Below, in pieces: positions 1 through 11,627 of a DNA stretch of 64,000 nt. Location: NCBI GenBank assembly GCA_010405405.1, contig MU004231.1, positions 4,080,884-4,144,883 of the forward strand, read 5' to 3'. The notes under the pieces were generated by a model. It made no database searches, had not been told where the DNA came from, and was given only the letters and a program-made list of their open reading frames with translations. The DNA comes from Microthyrium microscopicum. Lineage: Eukaryota; Ascomycota; Dothideomycetes; Microthyriales; Microthyriaceae. The position numbers were made by a program, and so were the translations under genes. Each line of letters starts with the position of its first letter. Positions within the stretch are counted from its first letter, which is position 1.

Positions 1-1250
1 GTATCGTGTGCTCTGGGCTGTGGTCATGACCCCGATTTCCATGAGTCCAACGGCGGGCACAGCTATCTACGGTTTCATTGGAAGGGCAGCAGGTGTTACT
101 GCTGCAATGCTGTTGGCTTATGTCAATTGGTATATCGTTGATGGAAAGACTGCTGGAGTCGTAGTGATGTTTTTCTTTTCCATGATGCTGTATTACTTCT
201 TGTTGCTGAAATATCCTCGTTTCATTGTCTTGTTCATCTTGGCTGCTGCAAATCACGTCCTGATCATTGGTAAGTAATATGTCAATTGACAGTGAACTAT
301 GAAATACTTACATATCCCAGGCTATGAGCTTCAGCTATCGGTCAAAGTTCCAACACCAATCGTATCTCCTCAGCGATACTTTCCTGTGTATACCTTAGCT
401 CCTTACCGTCTGCTTTGCGTCCTTGCAGGGTTGTTCGTCGCTTTTATCTTCACTATATTTCCTGTCCAAATATCAGAACACAAAATCCTGCGCAAGGACG
501 TGGGAACTGCCCTTGCATTACTCACTACTTACTCCAGCTCCGTTTCTGCAAGTCTGGATCAACGAATTAGAGGCTTAGAAGGAGATATCAGTCAAGCATC
601 TAGTCCCGGGAGAATACTGAAAGCGACGAGGAATGAAATCTTGTTCAAAGAGCTTGCTCTGTTGAGTAAAATGCGACAGATCTCAGCCATGATTCCTTGG
701 GAGATTGAATTAGGAGGGCGCTTTCCCAAGAGCTCTTATGATCAACTTGTGGATGCAATTCAAAGGTGAGAATCCAAATCACCCTAAGGAAACGTATGAT
801 TTCTGACAATGCTGCAGTTCGATAGCATCTCTCAGCGTGATTGCCTACGTCTCTCAAACATTTCCCAATTTCGAGCATCTCCCGTCCAATGAGTTCGTCC
901 GAGATCATTATACTTCGTCACTGCTCCATCCCACTTCGAACAAAATGGCAACGACGCTTTCGCTCTTAGCTTTGTCGCTATCAACGGGCACCCAGTTGAC
1001 TCCAGGCTTTCCAAGTCCTTTCAAGACACGTCGACAGCGATTTCTTGTTCAGGGAGTCGACAAACTACGCGCACAAATATTGGCTGACCCTAACTTTGAA
1101 GCATTTCTTGTCGTTGATGTTGCTAGTGCCCAGCTACTTCATTCGTTGGAACTTTTGGTCGAAACTACGAGAGAGCTTGTCGGCACGATGAACTTCAGCG
1201 AGGAGGAAAGTTTGGGCACTACTAATCAAGCCTTGGTGGATTCAGTGTGA
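1..1250 (+). CDS. Aromatic acid exporter / DUF2421 (BRE4-like) membrane protein, 3' part only
   Basis: The 5' end lies outside the window. Three exons are visible: up to 269, 321-765 and 818-1250. Their introns (270-320 and 766-817) have GTAAGT/CCCAG and GTGAGA/TGCAG borders and keep phase. The first visible part holds hydrophobic segments (for example around 8-265), and another membrane stretch follows at about 385-460. The rest is a long soluble helical region with an 'SASLDQRIRGLEG' stretch, as in fungal proteins with a fusaric-acid-resistance-like or ArAE_2 membrane domain and a DUF2421 tail, related to yeast BRE4. These are thought to move aromatic acids or act in drug tolerance at cell or endomembranes. 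The family assignment rests on overall pattern, so the substrate is unknown. The last codons read DSV and then TGA. Confidence 0.7.
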
Positions 1251-2093
1251 ACAAAGCAACTCAAGGCGATGAGAGGATCCATTCTGTTGTGTTTGAACCA
1301 AACTCAGTAGAATAAAAAATGAGGTTAGTTTCACCAGGCTGTGAGAACCCGATGGGTTTTATTGATAATATAATTCGTATATGACGCATTTCAAATGGGC
1401 CAATGGGTTAAGAATCAAACCAGCATCTTGCACACCAAAACATAGAAGTAGGTAATTCGCATTAGGAGTTGAGAAGCTATTGTCACTTATCTCACTGTAT
1501 TAAGCAATTGTATCTGTCGCATTGCTCGGATTCAGCCGATTGATTGATCTCTGTAAGATTAGTGTTGAGACTGCAGTGTTATTGGTTCATATTGCAGAGC
1601 CTCAGGGGTGTATATATTGACTTGAATCCTACTGAGTGCCATGAAACCAATGTCAGTCCTATTTAGGTTCGGAATGATAACTTTCACGTTGAATTAAATA
1701 GTAAGACCATATTTTCCCTGCTAGTTAGTATCGTAGAAGTAAGAAAGAGCAGCTTCGTCAATTAGAATCTTGAGAATCCGATCGCTTTCCTCGCATACTG
1801 AGTCTTATAGTATTGAGGCAAGTCGCTTGGAAGTTGAAGGTCAGCCTTAAGCGATAGGAATAATGTAATCGTACGTACAACTCATCGCCTCCATAAAGCC
1901 CCTGTACTGTCTGCTTGCTTAGAGATAAAGTCATATTATGGGAACAAATTTAATTAAGTTCTCGAAGATTTCAGGCTAACTCGAAAGATATGATGTGCTA
2001 ACGTGCGCGTATAAAGTCCAAGCACACTCTCCAAAAGTTCTTTTAGTATCATCCTCAAGCTTCTTCTTCTCTTTCTTCATCAGCATAATAAAA
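1251..2093. other. Intergenic, no gene seen
   Basis: AT-rich stretch between two same-strand genes. No spliceable open frame was found. It holds the 3' end of the exporter gene and the promoter of the AA9 gene, including a TATAAA box at 2010-2015. Confidence 0.6.
2010..2015 (+). promoter_or_regulatory. TATA box of the AA9 gene
   Basis: TATAAA lies 79 nt before the AA9 start codon and is followed by a CT-rich leader (2046-2075) typical of fungal transcription starts. This fits an inducible secreted-enzyme gene. Position and motif are seen; function is inferred. Confidence 0.45.
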
Positions 2094-3612
2094 ATGCTCC
2101 AAAACTTGTACACCATGGCAGTGGTGGGAGCAACATTGGTTGCCGGTCATGGCTATGTCAAGAGCATTGATATTGATGGGACCACGTATGTGCTGATATG
2201 TTTTTCTAACCCAAATGAGATCTAACACCAATACAGATATCCTGGGTATGTCCCGTTCAACGATTCAGAACATAGATTCTGGTGTCTTGCTTACAAAAAG
2301 TTACAGATATATGCCCATGGTCGATAAGATCTTTGAGCCATCTGGGCTAAAGCGTGTTGTTTGGGTGAGAATATCTTCGTCGGCAGAATGACTCGAGCTC
2401 ACATGTCAAAGGGAGCTCCAGAACAGAATACTTTTGGTGTTGGACCGGTTGTTGATGTAAAGATCTGTCTTCTTGACTCTTCGCGAACCCTTGAGTTGAC
2501 AAAATTGTAGGTAGCATCACCAGATCTTGCTTGTCGAGCTGGAGCGGTCCCAGGGGCTTTGACAGCACAAGCCAGAGCAGGCAGCAAATTGGTATTTCAA
2601 TGGTAAGAAAAGCCATGGATGAGAAGTGATCCTAACAGGTATATTGACTTTCATATAGGAGTGACTGGTTCAGAAGTCATAAAGGCCCTATCCTGACGGT
2701 TCGTGCAAACCAAATATCACTATAGTATCATTTCCTGACTTGGACGTCCAGTACATGGCTCGTTTCGACAGTCCCAAGAAGCCCCAGGACCTTGAGTTCT
2801 TCAAGATCGACCAGAGTGGCTATGACCAGCAAACCCACACCTGGGCAACAGATTTACTCATCAAGCAGAACAACACCTGGTCTCTAACCATTCCAAGTGA
2901 TATCAAGCCTGGTAAATACGTCGTACGCCACGAGCTTATCGCTTTGCAATTCGCCAGCGCAGGGAACCCTCTGGGCGCTGGGACTACTACTACAGGCGCG
3001 CAGCTCTATCCCATCTGTGTTAATGTTGAGGTCACTGGCACAGGAACCACGACTCCAGCGGGTGTCAGATTTCCAGGTGCCTACAGTCCAAAGGACCCTG
3101 GCATTCTATATGACCTCTACTATGGTATGACTTACTTCCACCTCAGGTATTGACATCGGGCTAACAGCTTATTAGGTGCAAATACCTACCCGCTCCCCGG
3201 CCCATCAGTCTATCAAGGCAAACACGATCCTCCAGTGGGTCCCGTGCCTGTCGTAAAGAACGTAGGCGAAGTGACTACCACATCTGACGAAGTATATGCT
3301 CAGGCAGTCAGCATTGCAGACAAGGAGTTCAAGACCATACAATCCACTGTCGATAAAGCGCTTCCAGGAGGCGGCGGATGTCATTGGGACGTGGATGCTA
3401 ACGGAAAGGAGATTGCGGGAACCAACAAATGTACGAATCCGAATGAAGGCTTGCCGCTGGATATGCTCGATGCCCCAATTGTAACTGGAAATTATCCAGG
3501 TGGAGCAGCATACAAGGGCGACAAGACCAACAATCTCGGTGTAGGAACTAGCCAAATCAACGGTATTTTCGGGAAGGCGGCCAGTATCAAGGGACGTCGA
3601 ATGGCTTGGTGA
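2094..3612 (+). CDS. AA9 lytic polysaccharide monooxygenase (former GH61), secreted
   Basis: Copper enzyme that cleaves cellulose or related glucans oxidatively outside the cell. Eight exons fit: 2094-2185, 2237-2245, 2307-2364, 2412-2456, 2511-2602, 2659-2698, 2752-3124 and 3176-3612, giving 381 aa. The signal peptide (residues 1-18) ends just before HGYV, so His19 becomes the N-terminal copper ligand. The second copper His is H106 in SHKGP and the axial Tyr is Y198 in AQLYP. The second-sphere His172 (RHE) and Gln196 are also present. The GPVVDVASPDLACR stretch and QLYPICVNVEVTG are family hallmarks. The second exon is only 9 nt and encodes the conserved Tyr-Pro-Gly. A C-terminal extension of about 130 residues follows the catalytic domain; no CBM1-type Cys pattern is visible in it. 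Start chosen because it gives a clean signal peptide. Confidence 0.93.
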
Positions 3613-3897
3613 TTCTATCTCGAGATGCTGCGTTGAGAAGACCAGCGCTTGTGCGCTGCTTCCAGTGTGATCAATTTTTTGAGTTTCGTTACATTTCTCG
3701 GGTAGTGAGGTACCATGATTTCGGATCAATGCACTTACTAGTTCTAGTTCCTGTTGAAAATGACTTCTTGAGCACTATATTAGATTTCAGTCCTTAAAAG
3801 ATATTACGGCTGTACTACTCAGTTTAGTGCGTTGTTGTCATGATCTTCATTTTGTTCGTGAATCATAAGAGCGAAGCAAGAGGGCTAACCAACTTCC

Positions 3898-5324
3898 TCA
3901 GTACCAATACTTGCTCCAAACCGCCCGCTCCTCGGGCGTTCCATCGAACGCGAATGATATCTGTATTATTTCCGAAAAGCCTTCCCCGAGCTTTGGCTCC
4001 TGATATCGTGAGGCAAATGAATTGAAAGCTAGGCCTGGAAGAATGGCTCTCGCTTCTGGATTCAGTTCAGAAAGCCCAGAAAGCGCTCTAACACTATCAT
4101 TGTGTCTCGCAAGGTCTTTAGAGGCTGTGAAGTGAGCACAGCGTATGGGAACCCCGTGCTTCACACCTAAAGCTATCCAGGCTTTTCGACCATCTCGATC
4201 TGGATTGGTGCTGTCAATAGCAACCGACTTTCCGCTCAAGAGAGATTCGCCAGCGACTTTAAAACATTTTTCTCTAGATTTCAGAAGATCCTGATTGACT
4301 CTCTCATAGCCTGAAGGCTGTAGATATTTGCGAAAGAATGTGGACTTTCCAGCGCCTGGAAAACCAACGAATAAGATAATCTCTTTGGAAGCTGATGGTT
4401 GAAATTGAATTGAGATTACAGCAGCCTCGTCTGAGCCATCCACAAATGAAGTTGGTTCAATGGTCCGAACAAACTCTCGAGAAGCCTCGCCGAGAAAGTA
4501 TTCTTCTGGCGTTTCGAAGCGCATACCAATATTCGCGGCAAAATTGCGATCTGAGCATGAAAAGTCGGCCTTGACCACCTTTCCATTAAAGGTGCCAGCA
4601 GGTCGACCTCCAGCATCGCCAACGAATATGGATTTCTCCCAATCGATGTCGTCTTTTGTGAGATTGTGATCGCGAAGGAACTCATCCCAGATCCCGGTGG
4701 ATGGTTTTCTGAACTTGTCTCTCTCCGTGGCAGCGTATAGACTTATAGGAAGATTCAAGGCATTGAAAACGGCACCGGCTTTCTGCTTGAATTGCGAAAA
4801 TCGGTCATTCTTGACAATCTTAGGCGCATTTTTCGGCGGTCGAAGAGATATGCCGTTTTGATTGCTGATAATCACTATCGTATAGCCATCATCATGGAGC
4901 GTTTTCAGTTTTGAGGGAACTGTGCCATGCCACCAGCACCAGTCGTTTGCGTCTTTCGCGAATTTGAGCTTCGAGGCAGTGCTGATTAAAGTTGAATCGA
5001 AGTCGAAGATTGCTATCTTTCGCTTGGTCGGTGTTTCACTCGTTTCGCCAGTTCCTGCTTCTGAAGCAATATATTTGCCTATTATGAGACTCGAATCGAC
5101 TGTTCTCCAAGATAGCTTTTCGGCTTTGGCTACTTTTTGTGATGCAGGTTGAAAGAAGTTTGAGACGGCTTGTTCTACAATAAAGATGAGCTTCCAGACT
5201 GGCTTAGTTCTCCTCATTCCTTACTGGTAGTTGTAGAGATCTGTTTCGCAGCGCGCTTTGAAGGTGGAGGGGAGACTTCGCCGCGGCCGGTATCGTTCGC
5301 GCGTTTCTTCGATATAGAGCTCAT
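3898..5324 (-). CDS. Polynucleotide kinase 3'-phosphatase (PNKP / Pnk1-like)
   Basis: Repairs DNA strand-break ends by removing 3'-phosphate and adding 5'-phosphate, in the nucleus. Two exons, 5225-5324 and 3898-5174, are joined by an intron of 50 nt (GTAAGG...TTGTAG); total 458 aa. The start at 5324 gives a basic, Ser/Pro-rich, NLS-like head (SKKRANDTG, PPPSKRAAK) and then QAVSNFFQP, which resembles a PCNA-type motif by eye only. The phosphatase half shows the HAD motif FDFDSTL (Ser where DxDGT is usual), then IISNQNG and VGDAGGRP. The kinase half shows a P-loop, GFPGAGKST, and IDSTNPDRDGRKAW. There is no FHA domain, as in fungal Pnk1 and unlike the animal enzyme. The 3' end is about 285 nt from the AA9 stop, in convergent orientation. 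Confidence 0.93.
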
Positions 5325-6182
5325 GTCAGAGCGGTGAGGCAGGAGGTGAAAGATGTTTGGTCGTCGGAGTTTATTTGATGAAGGCGAGGCCAGACGGGCA
5401 GTTCTCTGGGCTCCGATGAGCATCGATTGATGGTTCTGTGGTCTTGTAAAAAGTGAGGTTCAAACTAACTGGCGGAAAGAACGCGCGAGGTCGCGACGCG
5501 CTTCCGTTGAGCCTTTGAGGTGCAGGGCTCGGCTTCTTCTCACTTGAACACTTCAATCCTTCTCTTTACAATCCAAGCAATTCACTACTACGGTCCCTTA
5601 ATTGTTACTTGAAAGACAAGAGCGATAACACTTTCTTCGTAATTCACCATCTTCTTAATAGACTACTCACTGTATGATCTACTATTTGTGTTGATTTGCA
5701 ACGCCACCGACCCCAATTCGTGTACAAAATGGCCCCATCCACCCCGCCAAAATAAGGCTGACGATTACTTGTAATCGCAAGATTTCTATGGTCAAATGCA
5801 TTCCGAGCCCCCAAAATCCCCAGATCTCTGCACGTTGCTGGCTGCCAGCCTGCTTTGCCACTCGCTATTAAGCTCGTTGGCTGGCAGTTGACAGCCCAAT
5901 GGACGAGACAGATCGAAGGATCTCACATTGATCAGAAAGAAGGCGCATATGTTGACGTCGGCACAAAAACCTTAACTGAACGACATCAGTCTGATCAGAG
6001 ATTTGTTGTAATCATCGCTGATAGTATTATATTCATTATATGCAAGGCATTGTGCCAGACTCCATGTCGCCAAAGTTCCATAAAAAGCCGCCTTTGCGCC
6101 ATCCAGCGTTCATGTAGACTAAAGGGACTTCCTGTTATTGGATATATCGCGGTCCATTTATTTCATTCGAATCTGGACACTT
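5325..6182. other. Intergenic, no supported gene
   Basis: A 131-codon open frame on the + strand (5855-6250) overlaps the end of the prenyltransferase gene and has no recognisable content, so it was not called. The first part is the promoter of the kinase/phosphatase gene. Confidence 0.5.
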
Positions 6183-7676
6183 CTACTCGAGCGTATCCAA
6201 GACAGATCCCACCTGCCCAGGAACCACCATTCTTAAAGCTGGCCATATAGTCTGCATCACACGGAAGCCAACTGGCAGAGGGCCTTTGGGAGGTCCCAAT
6301 AGCTCCATGGGGTGGCCCTCTCCTTCAGGGGATGGCACATGCCGTGTAGAAAGATGTGGGATCGTCGGCGAGTAGTACATGGTAAGGTATAGGCCCGATT
6401 TGGCTTTGGCTGAGAACGACAGGTATTGGTGAGTTCCTGGAGAGTATGGCATCTCGCTTTCCATGCTATTACTTGGTTAGTACAATATACTTCTTCTCGC
6501 TCAAGAGACTTACAAGATTTCTGAAACGTCATTACTGTATGATTTAGCCCGATCGTTCCATCCCTGCTTGCTGAAGAATGCACTGAGCGCATCGGTGAGT
6601 TGCTGATCTGTCTTTGCGTAGTGCCACATTGGGAAGTAGATCTTGGTTGTTGGAAGAGCCTCGCCAGTCTTGAATTCGAAGCCTGTGACAAAGCCACTGC
6701 GTGGGTGCATGATATTTGGCAACTCCATATCCTCAAATCCAGTTTCGGGTAGGTTGAAGAGCAGTTTCCAGACATCTGCGAGTGCGTCCAGACTTTTCAG
6801 AATTGCAGCGTCCTTGATACGTCCTCCCATTGTGTAGATATCCTTAATCTTGTTGAATGTGTTGTTGAAGGAGTTGACGTAGATCTTGGCGCGAGCTCGC
6901 TTCTTGTCTACATTGTCGATAGCAAGCATTTCGATTTGCCCGTGTGTAAGTGGCCCACCACTATTCAAGTATTCCTCGAAAGCGTCCAGACTTGGGTTCA
7001 TGTCGATACCATCTCCGTTCAAGCCGCGCACAGTTTGAATGACGAGATCTCCCTGGTTCACTGCTAGGAGTCTGGCTTGCATATGAGGGAAGAAATATGC
7101 CTTTGACTCGATCTTGTCCTTGAGCAAATCGAAAGCCACAAAACAAGTGGGTGGTTTTGGCCCTTGTGGAGGACCTTGTGCGAGAAGCATCATGTTGATG
7201 ACATCTTTGGGGACATAAAGTTGCTTGACGCAGTGATAGAACCAGTCATCTTGAATGTCTGGCATGGTTGTCTTGAGCTTCCGCATCAAGTCAATAGCAG
7301 CGAGTTGGTTGAAAACGTCTTCCCGTGATCCCACGTTCCGGCCAATGGGTTCAACTGTAAATCGAACAGTGCTCTTGTTTCCTTGTAGATTCCAGCTTGG
7401 TTGAAATGGCGATGCGCCAGGGGTCACTTGGGCTCGCCATTTTCGTGGTTTGCCCTGCTCTGGTCGCTCACCCAAGGATGGCAGTATAAATCTGTGATAC
7501 CAACTTAGGTACGTAAACTGTTGCTCGGTTGTGTATTCCGCCTTGACCAGAAACTTTCCCAGTACGGGTGCTGTGCACTTCCACCAAAACTCCTCATCCG
7601 CATTGTTGAAGCCGAGAATGGAGCCGAGGGTCTCCCATGGCTTTGACACTGGGACGATTGGGTGTCCGTTAGACAT
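6183..7676 (-). CDS. DMATS-type indole prenyltransferase
   Basis: Aromatic prenyltransferase of the dimethylallyltryptophan synthase superfamily, which attaches a prenyl group from a diphosphate donor to an indole or other aromatic compound in fungal secondary metabolism. Two exons, 6514-7676 and 6183-6465, with an intron of 48 nt (GTAAGT, CTAAC branch, TAG); 481 aa, a usual length. Family signatures: FWWKCTAPVLG near residue 30, YLSWYHRFILPSLG near 56, FTVEP, the RGLNGDGIDMNPSLDAFEEYL region, and HQYLSFSAKAKSGLYLTMYYSP near the C-terminus. In the motif usually ending with a Glu (E89 of FgaPT2) this protein reads SPFQPSWN, with Gln92 at that place. Start at 7676 because the family begins just before the PWETLGSILGF block. 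No NRPS, PKS or P450 is nearby. Confidence 0.9.
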
Positions 7677-9824
7677 GATGAGGGTAAGAATAAATGTATG
7701 GTGGAGGAACAATATCTCATGAGAAAAGGGACGCAACACTGAACAGCTCCAGCATCGCGGGATTACGTCCCCCTAGCCATTCTTATCCAGCAACGCCAGG
7801 TTGAGCTGACTGATAACAACAGCCCAAAAGCCGCCAAAGTTTGGCGCCAATTGCTCCCAGTAACATGGTCTAGATTCGGTCTCACCGTGTGGAAGACCCT
7901 CAAGAAGACCCTTAAAATCCTGGTTGGCTTTGAGAATGTTCTGAAGTGCAGCAGTGGGAGGATGGCGTCGTGCCAAAGCCCAAAGGGTAATGGTGTTTAA
8001 ACTCCTTCGGTCAAGGTACGATCAAAGCTTGAATCGACTCGTGGATTCGAACGTCGGCCACGCTACTGCTTGTGAAAACGAAAGCCAAGACAGCAAACAG
8101 GAACGGTGATCCAAATAAAAGTAAGGCTAAAAGGAGATATTTGGGCGGCGTACCAGCATTTACCGTTCTCGTGGCTTGACTTGGCCTCCCTAAAGGCTGA
8201 AGAAAGCTCCGCATGTCTGTGGTCCGTGAGAACGTCTCTGGCAGGGCTGTTTTTTTAGCAAAAGAGTCGAAAGACCCATCTTTTTCACGGTGAATTCCGC
8301 AAGTCATGCATTATCGATAACTCGATATGACATTGCTCGAGAATGAAGCAAAAAATCTCATTGAACATTACAAGCACATCAGAAGTTTTCGCTATGGCTA
8401 CGAGTACTGTTGGTCCCCTCCCAAGGTTCTTTTCGGGGTAAGTGAGCCTATGTCAGTACGAAGTATGTAAGATAGCAAACACATCGTCTTGCAGAGTGCG
8501 CTCTAAGGCGATAGAGTAAGAAAGCATGCTAGAGATAGCGATTTAAACTCTATTTTGCCAACAAGTATGTTGAAGCTGAGTGAGTGAGTAGAAACGCCGG
8601 TAGCACTGCAGTCTTGGAGTCTTGGTATTTTCTATCTCGCCCCTTTTCCCTGTGCCTCGTTTCGACTCTCGAGGATTACTAGCGTTTTATGAGCTGTAGC
8701 TAATTCCGGAGCTACTTGCAGAGTACCATTTTACCACGCTTATAAACAGATTACTCGAACATGATTGGCTACGATTTGCTCAAGTAGATTTTTTTCAGAG
8801 AATCGGATATGTCAACGTAAAGGTACACACTTTGTCGCTAGGTTTACAGTACAGCTTACGGAGTCCAGGCTGTGTACACGAGGGCCCACGAGCTAATCCA
8901 AAGCATAAATGTTCCAGTTAACCACTAGTATTCTCTGCCAAGAGCTTAGAAGAGGTTGGCATGTTACACCATCTCCCGACATTACTTGAGAAAAGATCTC
9001 GAAGGACCCGGATCATGCATAGTTCCAGCTTACACCGTCAAGTACCTGATTAACTCATATGAGGCTTGAGCTATGGATCACGCATCACGATCTCGCCAAT
9101 CTTTTCACCACGAGCAGGGGAAGATATAGTTCGTGACGTCTAGACTTGGATCATTATACAGTATCTAGATTGGTTCTGGAATGGTATAAACGGTGCTCAG
9201 CAACGAACTGAGCAATATTTTTGTTGTTCTAGGAATCCAGGGGCGTGGTTCTGCGGCCTGCCCAGCCTTATACGGTAAGCCCAGCTAGCCTCATTAGTGC
9301 CTGCCAAGTGGACATCTCAGCCTGATGAGATGCAAGCTACGTGTGGGTAGCCACATGGCGGCTAGGATCGTTATTGCCCACCTAGTAAGATCCTCAGCCT
9401 GATAAGGTGCAAGTTGCACTGGCTCATATGCCTGTCACATAGCTGTCAGAGTTGTGTTCGATAGTGCTCTGGCAGACAGGCATGACACGATAGGCAAATT
9501 TGAGATACTGGATAAAGTCGAGCTTGCTAAAACTTTCAACACTTTCTTATCTTTCTAACCTCAAGTTACCTTTGGATCAAGCACTGAAGGCAGTTACATT
9601 TGGGGGCGCTTGGCTTCAAATACTCTACCATTACATCACGAGCGCATTTAGTTTCAAGTATTTTCTTAATATTCTTTTATATAAATCTGCCAATCTACGG
9701 GGAATCTAAGCAGCTAATCAGGATGATTGTAAATTCATACCGTCCCAACGCCAAGCTATGCACCAAACCAAACCCACTAAGCACTACAAGTCTTTGAGTG
9801 TTCCACTTCCTTCTGAATTGTGGA
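7677..9824. other. Intergenic, 2.1 kb; possible gene remnants
   Basis: Two short minus-strand open frames at 8011-8307 (with one hydrophobic segment) and 7773-7976 look protein-like but could not be joined by a phase-consistent intron, and I recognise neither. From 8.4 to 9.5 kb there is only AT-rich sequence with a degenerate repeat at 9316-9421. A tRNA-like GGATTCGAAC string at 8043 has no matching T-stem. Confidence 0.45.
9316..9421. repeat. Degenerate pair of about 28-bp direct repeats
   Basis: The segments 9316-9343 and 9393-9421 both begin CTCAGCCTGAT and stay alike for about 28 bp, differing mostly by transitions. They may be the relic of an old transposon end. Seen by eye; no element is identified. 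Confidence 0.4.
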
Positions 9825-11627
9825 CTAGTAAATATATCTGAAGCGAGGATTTTTCTTGTCCGTGAGACCAGCCCATGATTGTTCAGTGGTGAGTGCGACG
9901 CCACCAGTATCGTCTTCTAGGGCGACCTGTCTCTCTTTCCGGTCTCGAATACGATTTTCCCATAGGTAATATTGCCACAGAATGACAAAGAGAACAGCAC
10001 ACATAGCTTGAGTTGCGAGAACAGTGATCTTGGCTGGGAGGTAGCCTTTTGCCTTGTCCTTGGCCTGGAAAGTTTGAGGTCCGATGATATTACCGCTGAA
10101 CTGGTATTAGTATATGTTTCAAGTCGAGAAGCTGGGTCTGATCCTTACATTCCATGGCATGCTGCCATCATGCCTGCCATAAAAGCACGTTTTGTGTGCC
10201 CAGACACGTTACTCATGGACCACTGTTGGACTACCGTCGTGATTGTATAAATGGCCGGAACCATGTAGATGCCGATGAGACTTCCGATTTTATTTGGTTG
10301 CGGGAGGAATGAAAGGATTGATGCCCCAATAATGCCAGCTGTCTATGATTAGAACAAACAGTCTGCGAATTGAAGTGTTGTACTTACGAACTGTCAAGCC
10401 GACAGCCCACATCCATCGATTCGACGTTCTGCGAATACCAAATCCAACTGTTAGGTTGGTGATGATACCAGTAATACCGGTAGGCATGTTCAGCAGAGAT
10501 GTTTGTTTGTTCTTATATCCCAGATCATGAATAAGTGTGGTAGAATAGGTTCCTGTGAGACCAGACGACATGGAAGAAAAGATACCCGGGAAGACCAGCA
10601 AATAGATCTGGGGATCCTTGAGGGCTTCCATAATCTGCCAATATTGTGCTTTGCTGTTCGAAATACCGGTCATGTTCACACTAACATGATTGAGTTGTGC
10701 GACCTTTTCTTCGGTGGTAAGGAACTTTGCGTTCATGGGCGTATCGGGAAGCCAGAGAAATGTAAGAGCACCGACGAACATTGTAAGAACACCCAGGACA
10801 ATAAACATAAGTCTCCAGCCTACAAGGTACCTTCCATCGCGAGGGATATCTTGGAAAGCGAAAGAAAGGAGACCGCCTAGGATTTGACCGACACCAGGAG
10901 CGCAATGCCATATAGCAAATCGAGGAGCCTGTTCCGATTTGGTGTACCATTGTGCTGTGATTAGCATCAACGATGGAGCGATTGTTGCTTCACAGATAGC
11001 CAAAAACACTCTAGTAGTCAACATGCCAGCAAAGTCATTGACGAACGCAGTGCATATGGTGACGATACCCCAGCCGAAGACACATGTCGACAGCCATTTT
11101 GATGCAGGGAATTTTTGGATGAGAAACGCTTTTAACAATCAGTGAGAGCCAACACAGCATTGAAAAGTACTGTACCATTGGGCACTTGCATGAGCAAATG
11201 TGCCACGGCGTATGCTGAAGCAATGTGGGAGAACTCATTGCCTTTTAGTTTGAGATCCTTTTTGATACCCATGACTGCTGTGTACTAATGAACATTAGTA
11301 TCCGAACAATGTCTTTTGCGTACTCCAAAGTCTTACATTGTACACAGCTTTGTCCAGGAACTGCATGATGAAACATGCGGCCATGATTGACACAACATTG
11401 CGATCAATCTTGTGTCTTAACTTGCTGATATCGATATGTGATGTATCAACGTCTTTGTGTATGAATAGAAAACTGGCCGCCGGATCGAGGTTATCGTCTT
11501 TGAGTTCCTCTGACGTTATACTATTTGATTCGCCAACAACCTTTGGAGATTTCCCTTCGTCCGAACCGGTTTCCTCGACCTGTTCTACTCTTTCGAGCTT
11601 TTCTGGATGCCCAGCCTTGCCAGACAT
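9825..11627 (-). CDS. MFS transporter, anion:cation symporter (allantoate permease-like) family
   Basis: Plasma-membrane permease of the ACS family, whose fungal members import allantoate, pantothenate, nicotinate and similar anions. Five exons: 11337-11627, 11176-11284, 10388-11128, 10149-10338 and 9825-10095; all four introns keep phase and total length is 533 aa. The acidic N-terminal tail (about 75 residues) is cytosolic. The first membrane segment holds MQFLDKAVYNYTAVMGI, a family hallmark, followed by GIVTICTAFVNDFAGMLTTRVFLAICEATIAP-type segments and WLPDTPMNAKFLTTEEK in the central loop. About 12 membrane segments are visible. It could export or import something linked to the prenyltransferase 2.1 kb away, but nothing in the sequence shows this and ACS members are usually importers. 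Confidence 0.9.

Noticed and set aside
5855-6250. 131-codon open frame on the + strand
   Set aside because: Overlaps the end of the prenyltransferase gene and shows no domain or signal; probably chance.
8035-8060. tRNA-like GGATTCGAAC string on the minus strand
   Set aside because: The flanking bases do not form a T-arm stem, and no acceptor or anticodon arm can be placed.
7773-8307. Two-exon gene upstream of the prenyltransferase
   Set aside because: No splice pair joined the two frames in phase, and a stop interrupts the upstream reading.
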